Assembly (NCBI GenBank): GCA_015493405.1
Contig: WGDF01000063.1
Span: 1-7,940 of the forward strand
Direction: 5' to 3'
Source: Flavobacteriaceae bacterium
Lineage (GTDB): Bacteria > Bacteroidota > Bacteroidia > Flavobacteriales > Flavobacteriaceae
DNA length: 7,940 nt
Positions 5,459 through 7,940 of the stretch are shown here, in pieces. The notes under the pieces are model-generated. The model made no database searches. It had not been told where the DNA came from and worked only from the letters and a program-made list of their open reading frames with translations. The position numbers and the translations under genes are program-made. Positions within the stretch are counted from its first letter, which is position 1. Each line of letters starts with the position of its first letter.

Positions 5459-7654
5459 ATGACAGAAGCACAATCTATCGCATTAAAATCCGCTTTAAAA
5501 CGTTATTTCGGATTTGACCAGTTTAAAGGATTGCAAGAACAAGTAACCGAAAGTATTATGGATGGACATAATACTTTTGCTGTTATGCCTACCGGTGGCG
5601 GTAAATCCTTAACCTATCAATTACCGGCTTTACTCAAGGAAGGAACTGCTATTGTAGTCTCTCCTTTGATTGCTTTGATGAAGAATCAAGTGGATGCTTT
5701 GCGTGGCATTTCAGAAAACCCCGGTATTGTGCATTTGTTGAATTCAACTTTAAATAAAACGGAAACCAGACAGGTCAAAGAAGATATTAAAAACGGGATT
5801 ACCAAACTTTTATATGTTGCGCCCGAATCTTTGAAAAAAGAAGAAAATGTTGAATTTCTGAGATCGGTTAATTTATCTTTCATCGCTATTGACGAAGCGC
5901 ATTGCATTTCCGAATGGGGACATGATTTCAGACCGGAATATGGCAATCTGCGAAGAATAATAGATGATATCAATCCCGATTTACCAATCATTGCCTTAAC
6001 CGCGACGGCCACGACTAAAGTGCAGGAAGATATTTTGAAAAACTTACACATACAACATGCCAATGTTTTCAAAGCTTCTTTTAACCGGCCTAATCTTTTT
6101 TATGAAGTCCGTCAAAAAACTAAAGACGTCGATAAAGATTTGATTAAATTTATCAAACAACATGACGGTGAATCGGGGATTGTTTATACCTTGAGTCGTA
6201 AATCGGTGGAACAATTAGTGCAAACTTTGCAAGTGAACGGTATTAAAGCGATTCCTTATCATGCCGGCTTGGACAGCAAGACGCGTTCTAAACATCAAGA
6301 TATGTTTTTGATGAATGATGCCGATGTGGTAGTTGCTACTATTGCTTTTGGTATGGGCATTGACAAACCGGATGTGCGTTTCGTAATTCACTATGATATG
6401 CCCAAAAGTCTCGAAAGTTATTATCAGGAAACCGGTCGCGCCGGACGGGATGGTGGAGAAGGGCATTGCTTGGCTTTTTATGCTTATAAAGATATTGAAA
6501 AACTCGAAAAATTCATCACCCAAAATAAGACTATTGCCGAAAAAGAAATTGCAACAGCCTTGCTCAATGAGGTTGTAGCTTATGCCGAGACATCTATTTC
6601 ACGGCGTCAATTTTTACTGCATTATTTTGGTGAAACTTTTGATCCGGCTACTGGAGAAGGTGGGGATATGGATGATAATGTGCGCCATCCCAAGAAAAAA
6701 ATTGAGGCAAAAGCATCTGCTCAAAAAGTATTGAAAGTGATTGATCAAACCAAAGAAATATACAAAGCCAGAGAAATTATTAATACGCTGGTCGGCAAAG
6801 AAAATGCTTTGATAAAATCGCATAATACCAATGCGCAACAATTTTTTGGCATCGGCAAAGAGCAAGATGAAGCTTATTGGATGGCTTTGATTCGTCAATT
6901 GCTCGTGGCAGGCTATCTCAAAAAGCAAATTGAAAATTACGGCGTCTTGCAATTAACGGATAAAGGTAGAGCATTTATACAAAAACCGGTTTCATTTATG
7001 ATGACCGAAGACCATCAATATGACACGGCAAGTTCCAACACCAACGTTGGCAAATCCGCTGCTAGTGATGAAAAATTGGTTAAGATGCTCAAAGGTTTGC
7101 GTAAAGACGTTTCTAAAAAGAAAGGCGTACCGCCTTATGTTATTTTTCAAGAACCGTCTCTTGAAGATATGGCACTTAAATATCCAACCAGTATTGAAGA
7201 GTTGGCTACTATTTATGGCGTTGGAGAGGGTAAAGCACGTAAGTTCGGGCAACCTTTTGTGGAGCTTATTTCTAAATATGTCGCAGAGAACAATATTGTC
7301 AGGCCGGAAGATTTTATCGTTAAATCTACGGCAAATAAATCGGCTTTAAAAATATTTATTATTAAAAATACGGATCGCAAAATTCCTTTGGATGATATAG
7401 CATCGGCTAAAGGACTAACGATGGACGAATTGCTCAAAGAAATGGAACAAATTGTATATATGGGTACCAAACTCAATATTGATTACTATTTGGAAGATAT
7501 ATTTGATGAAGATCAAATAGAAGAACTTCATGACTATTTTATGGAAGCTGAATCGGATAAAATAAGTGCGGCTATGGAAGAGTTTGAAGGAGAATATGAA
7601 GATGAAGAATTACGGATGTATCGCATTAAATTTATCAGTGATATTGCAAATTAA
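5459..7654 (+). CDS. recQ: ATP-dependent DNA helicase RecQ (zinc cysteines absent)
   Basis: 3'-5' DNA helicase of recombination and replication-fork repair. From the ATG at 5459 it has 731 residues, typical of Bacteroidota RecQ and longer than E. coli's. Helicase core: motif 0 FGFDQFKGLQEQ (17-28), Walker A MPTGGGKS (43-50), Ia SPLIALMKNQ (68-77), DEAH (145-148) with the intact aromatic-rich loop CISEWGHDFRPEY (149-161), TATAT (181-185), motif V FGMGIDKPDVR (297-307) and motif VI QETGRAGRDG (323-332). Then come a RecQ-C-terminal winged helix (about 415-510), an HRDC domain (about 537-610) and a C-terminal extension (about 615-731, probably a helix-turn-helix helicase tail) with an acidic end. 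The zinc-binding region (376-412) has lost all four cysteines; C149 and C337 are the only cysteines in the protein. A TTG at 5414 would add 15 residues but lies within the promoter. Confidence 0.96.
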   Translation: MTEAQSIALKSALKRYFGFDQFKGLQEQVTESIMDGHNTFAVMPTGGGKSLTYQLPALLKEGTAIVVSPLIALMKNQVDALRGISENPGIVHLLNSTLNKTETRQVKEDIKNGITKLLYVAPESLKKEENVEFLRSVNLSFIAIDEAHCISEWGHDFRPEYGNLRRIIDDINPDLPIIALTATATTKVQEDILKNLHIQHANVFKASFNRPNLFYEVRQKTKDVDKDLIKFIKQHDGESGIVYTLSRKSVEQLVQTLQVNGIKAIPYHAGLDSKTRSKHQDMFLMNDADVVVATIAFGMGIDKPDVRFVIHYDMPKSLESYYQETGRAGRDGGEGHCLAFYAYKDIEKLEKFITQNKTIAEKEIATALLNEVVAYAETSISRRQFLLHYFGETFDPATGEGGDMDDNVRHPKKKIEAKASAQKVLKVIDQTKEIYKAREIINTLVGKENALIKSHNTNAQQFFGIGKEQDEAYWMALIRQLLVAGYLKKQIENYGVLQLTDKGRAFIQKPVSFMMTEDHQYDTASSNTNVGKSAASDEKLVKMLKGLRKDVSKKKGVPPYVIFQEPSLEDMALKYPTSIEELATIYGVGEGKARKFGQPFVELISKYVAENNIVRPEDFIVKSTANKSALKIFIIKNTDRKIPLDDIASAKGLTMDELLKEMEQIVYMGTKLNIDYYLEDIFDEDQIEELHDYFMEAESDKISAAMEEFEGEYEDEELRMYRIKFISDIAN

Positions 7655-7786
7655 TGAAAGCATAAGTCTTTTTGGAACAATTAAATTGAATGTCAACTGA
7701 TAAAAAAAGGATTTAAAAATCTGATAATCAACATGTAAATGGTTCTATATCGATTAAGGTGGGTAATATATAATATCTCAAATAAT

Positions 7787-7940
7787 AATGCCACCCCTTT
7801 GGGGTTTTAATGATTCTGTTTTTATGGTTTTTTACAATAATATCAGCCCTTCGGGCTTCATATATAAAGAACCCCGAAGGGGTGATATATTTAGATAAAA
7901 CAATAAAAAACACACCATTGAACCCCGAAGGGGTGATATA
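7787..7940. repeat. Array of short palindromes arranged as a larger inverted repeat
   Basis: Four 13-base hairpins with 5-bp stems and 3-base loops lie at 7793-7805 (ACCCCTTTGGGGT), 7845-7857 (AGCCCTTCGGGCT), 7871-7883 and 7922-7934 (both ACCCCGAAGGGGT). Start-to-start steps are 52, 26 and 51. The last two lie in an identical 21-base block (7869-7889 and 7920-7940). The reverse complement of 7871-7940 aligns with about 7787-7857, including the A-rich spacers, with a one-base shift, so the array is symmetric about 7864. Its right end coincides with the window edge and may continue. This looks like a Bacteroidota-type extragenic palindromic repeat cluster. The open frame across it on the minus strand (7728-7913) is an artefact of the repeat. 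Confidence 0.85.
7793..7808 (+). terminator. Possible recQ terminator inside the repeat array
   Basis: ACCCC TTT GGGGT followed by TTT is a short hairpin with a small T run, about 140 bases past the recQ stop, and nothing better lies between. The stem is only 5 bp and the same unit recurs as a repeat, so termination may be incidental. Confidence 0.28.

Noticed and set aside
5686..7476. Several antisense frames opposite recQ and a plus-strand frame at 7020-7349
   Set aside because: They lie wholly within the well-supported recQ coding sequence and show no domain or start signal of their own.
7728..7913. Open frame of 61 codons on the minus strand
   Set aside because: Its sequence is the translation of the palindromic repeat array, so it is almost certainly not a gene.
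7793..7940. CRISPR array
   Set aside because: The repeated units are short palindromes with steps of 52, 26 and 51 bases in mixed orientation, the spacers are related to one another, and no cas gene is present.

Overview
The window looks like a chromosomal segment of a Bacteroidota bacterium; the order cannot be resolved from the sequence. Supporting signs are AT-rich DNA, starts mostly without Shine-Dalgarno sequences, matches to the Bacteroidota promoter consensus (TTTG / TAnnTTTG), a RecQ of about 730 residues with the C-terminal extension I associate with this phylum, and a TatC with an enlarged, cysteine-containing first periplasmic loop. The LPS genes imply a Gram-negative envelope. I see no phage, transposon, CRISPR array, rRNA or tRNA.

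Layout. Positions 1-379 hold no convincing gene. They contain a 75-bp nested palindrome (36-110) with perfect 19-bp arms, and a weaker AT-rich hairpin near 294-317. A small unrecognised minus-strand gene (380-646) follows, then a spacer with a GC-rich hairpin (735-752). From 5295 down to 846 five minus-strand genes lie head to tail with gaps of 17, 18, 50 and 48 bases: kdsD (arabinose-5-phosphate isomerase), tatC (twin-arginine translocase), lptB (LPS-export ATPase), era (ribosome-assembly GTPase) and a diacylglycerol/sphingosine-kinase-like lipid kinase. A 163-base intergenic region separates kdsD from the divergent plus-strand recQ (5459-7654). The window ends in an array of short palindromes (about 7787-7940) that is itself an inverted duplication and may continue past the edge.

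How the genes fit together. kdsD makes the Kdo precursor for the LPS inner core, lptB drives LPS transport, tatC exports folded proteins and the lipid kinase acts on membrane lipid, so four of the five serve the cell envelope. era adds a ribosome-maturation and growth-control gene. recQ is a DNA-repair helicase with its own promoter.

The most notable observations are the loss of all four zinc-ligand cysteines in an otherwise intact RecQ, and the two palindromic repeat elements at the window ends. I found no evidence for an undescribed multi-gene system; most of the window is housekeeping.
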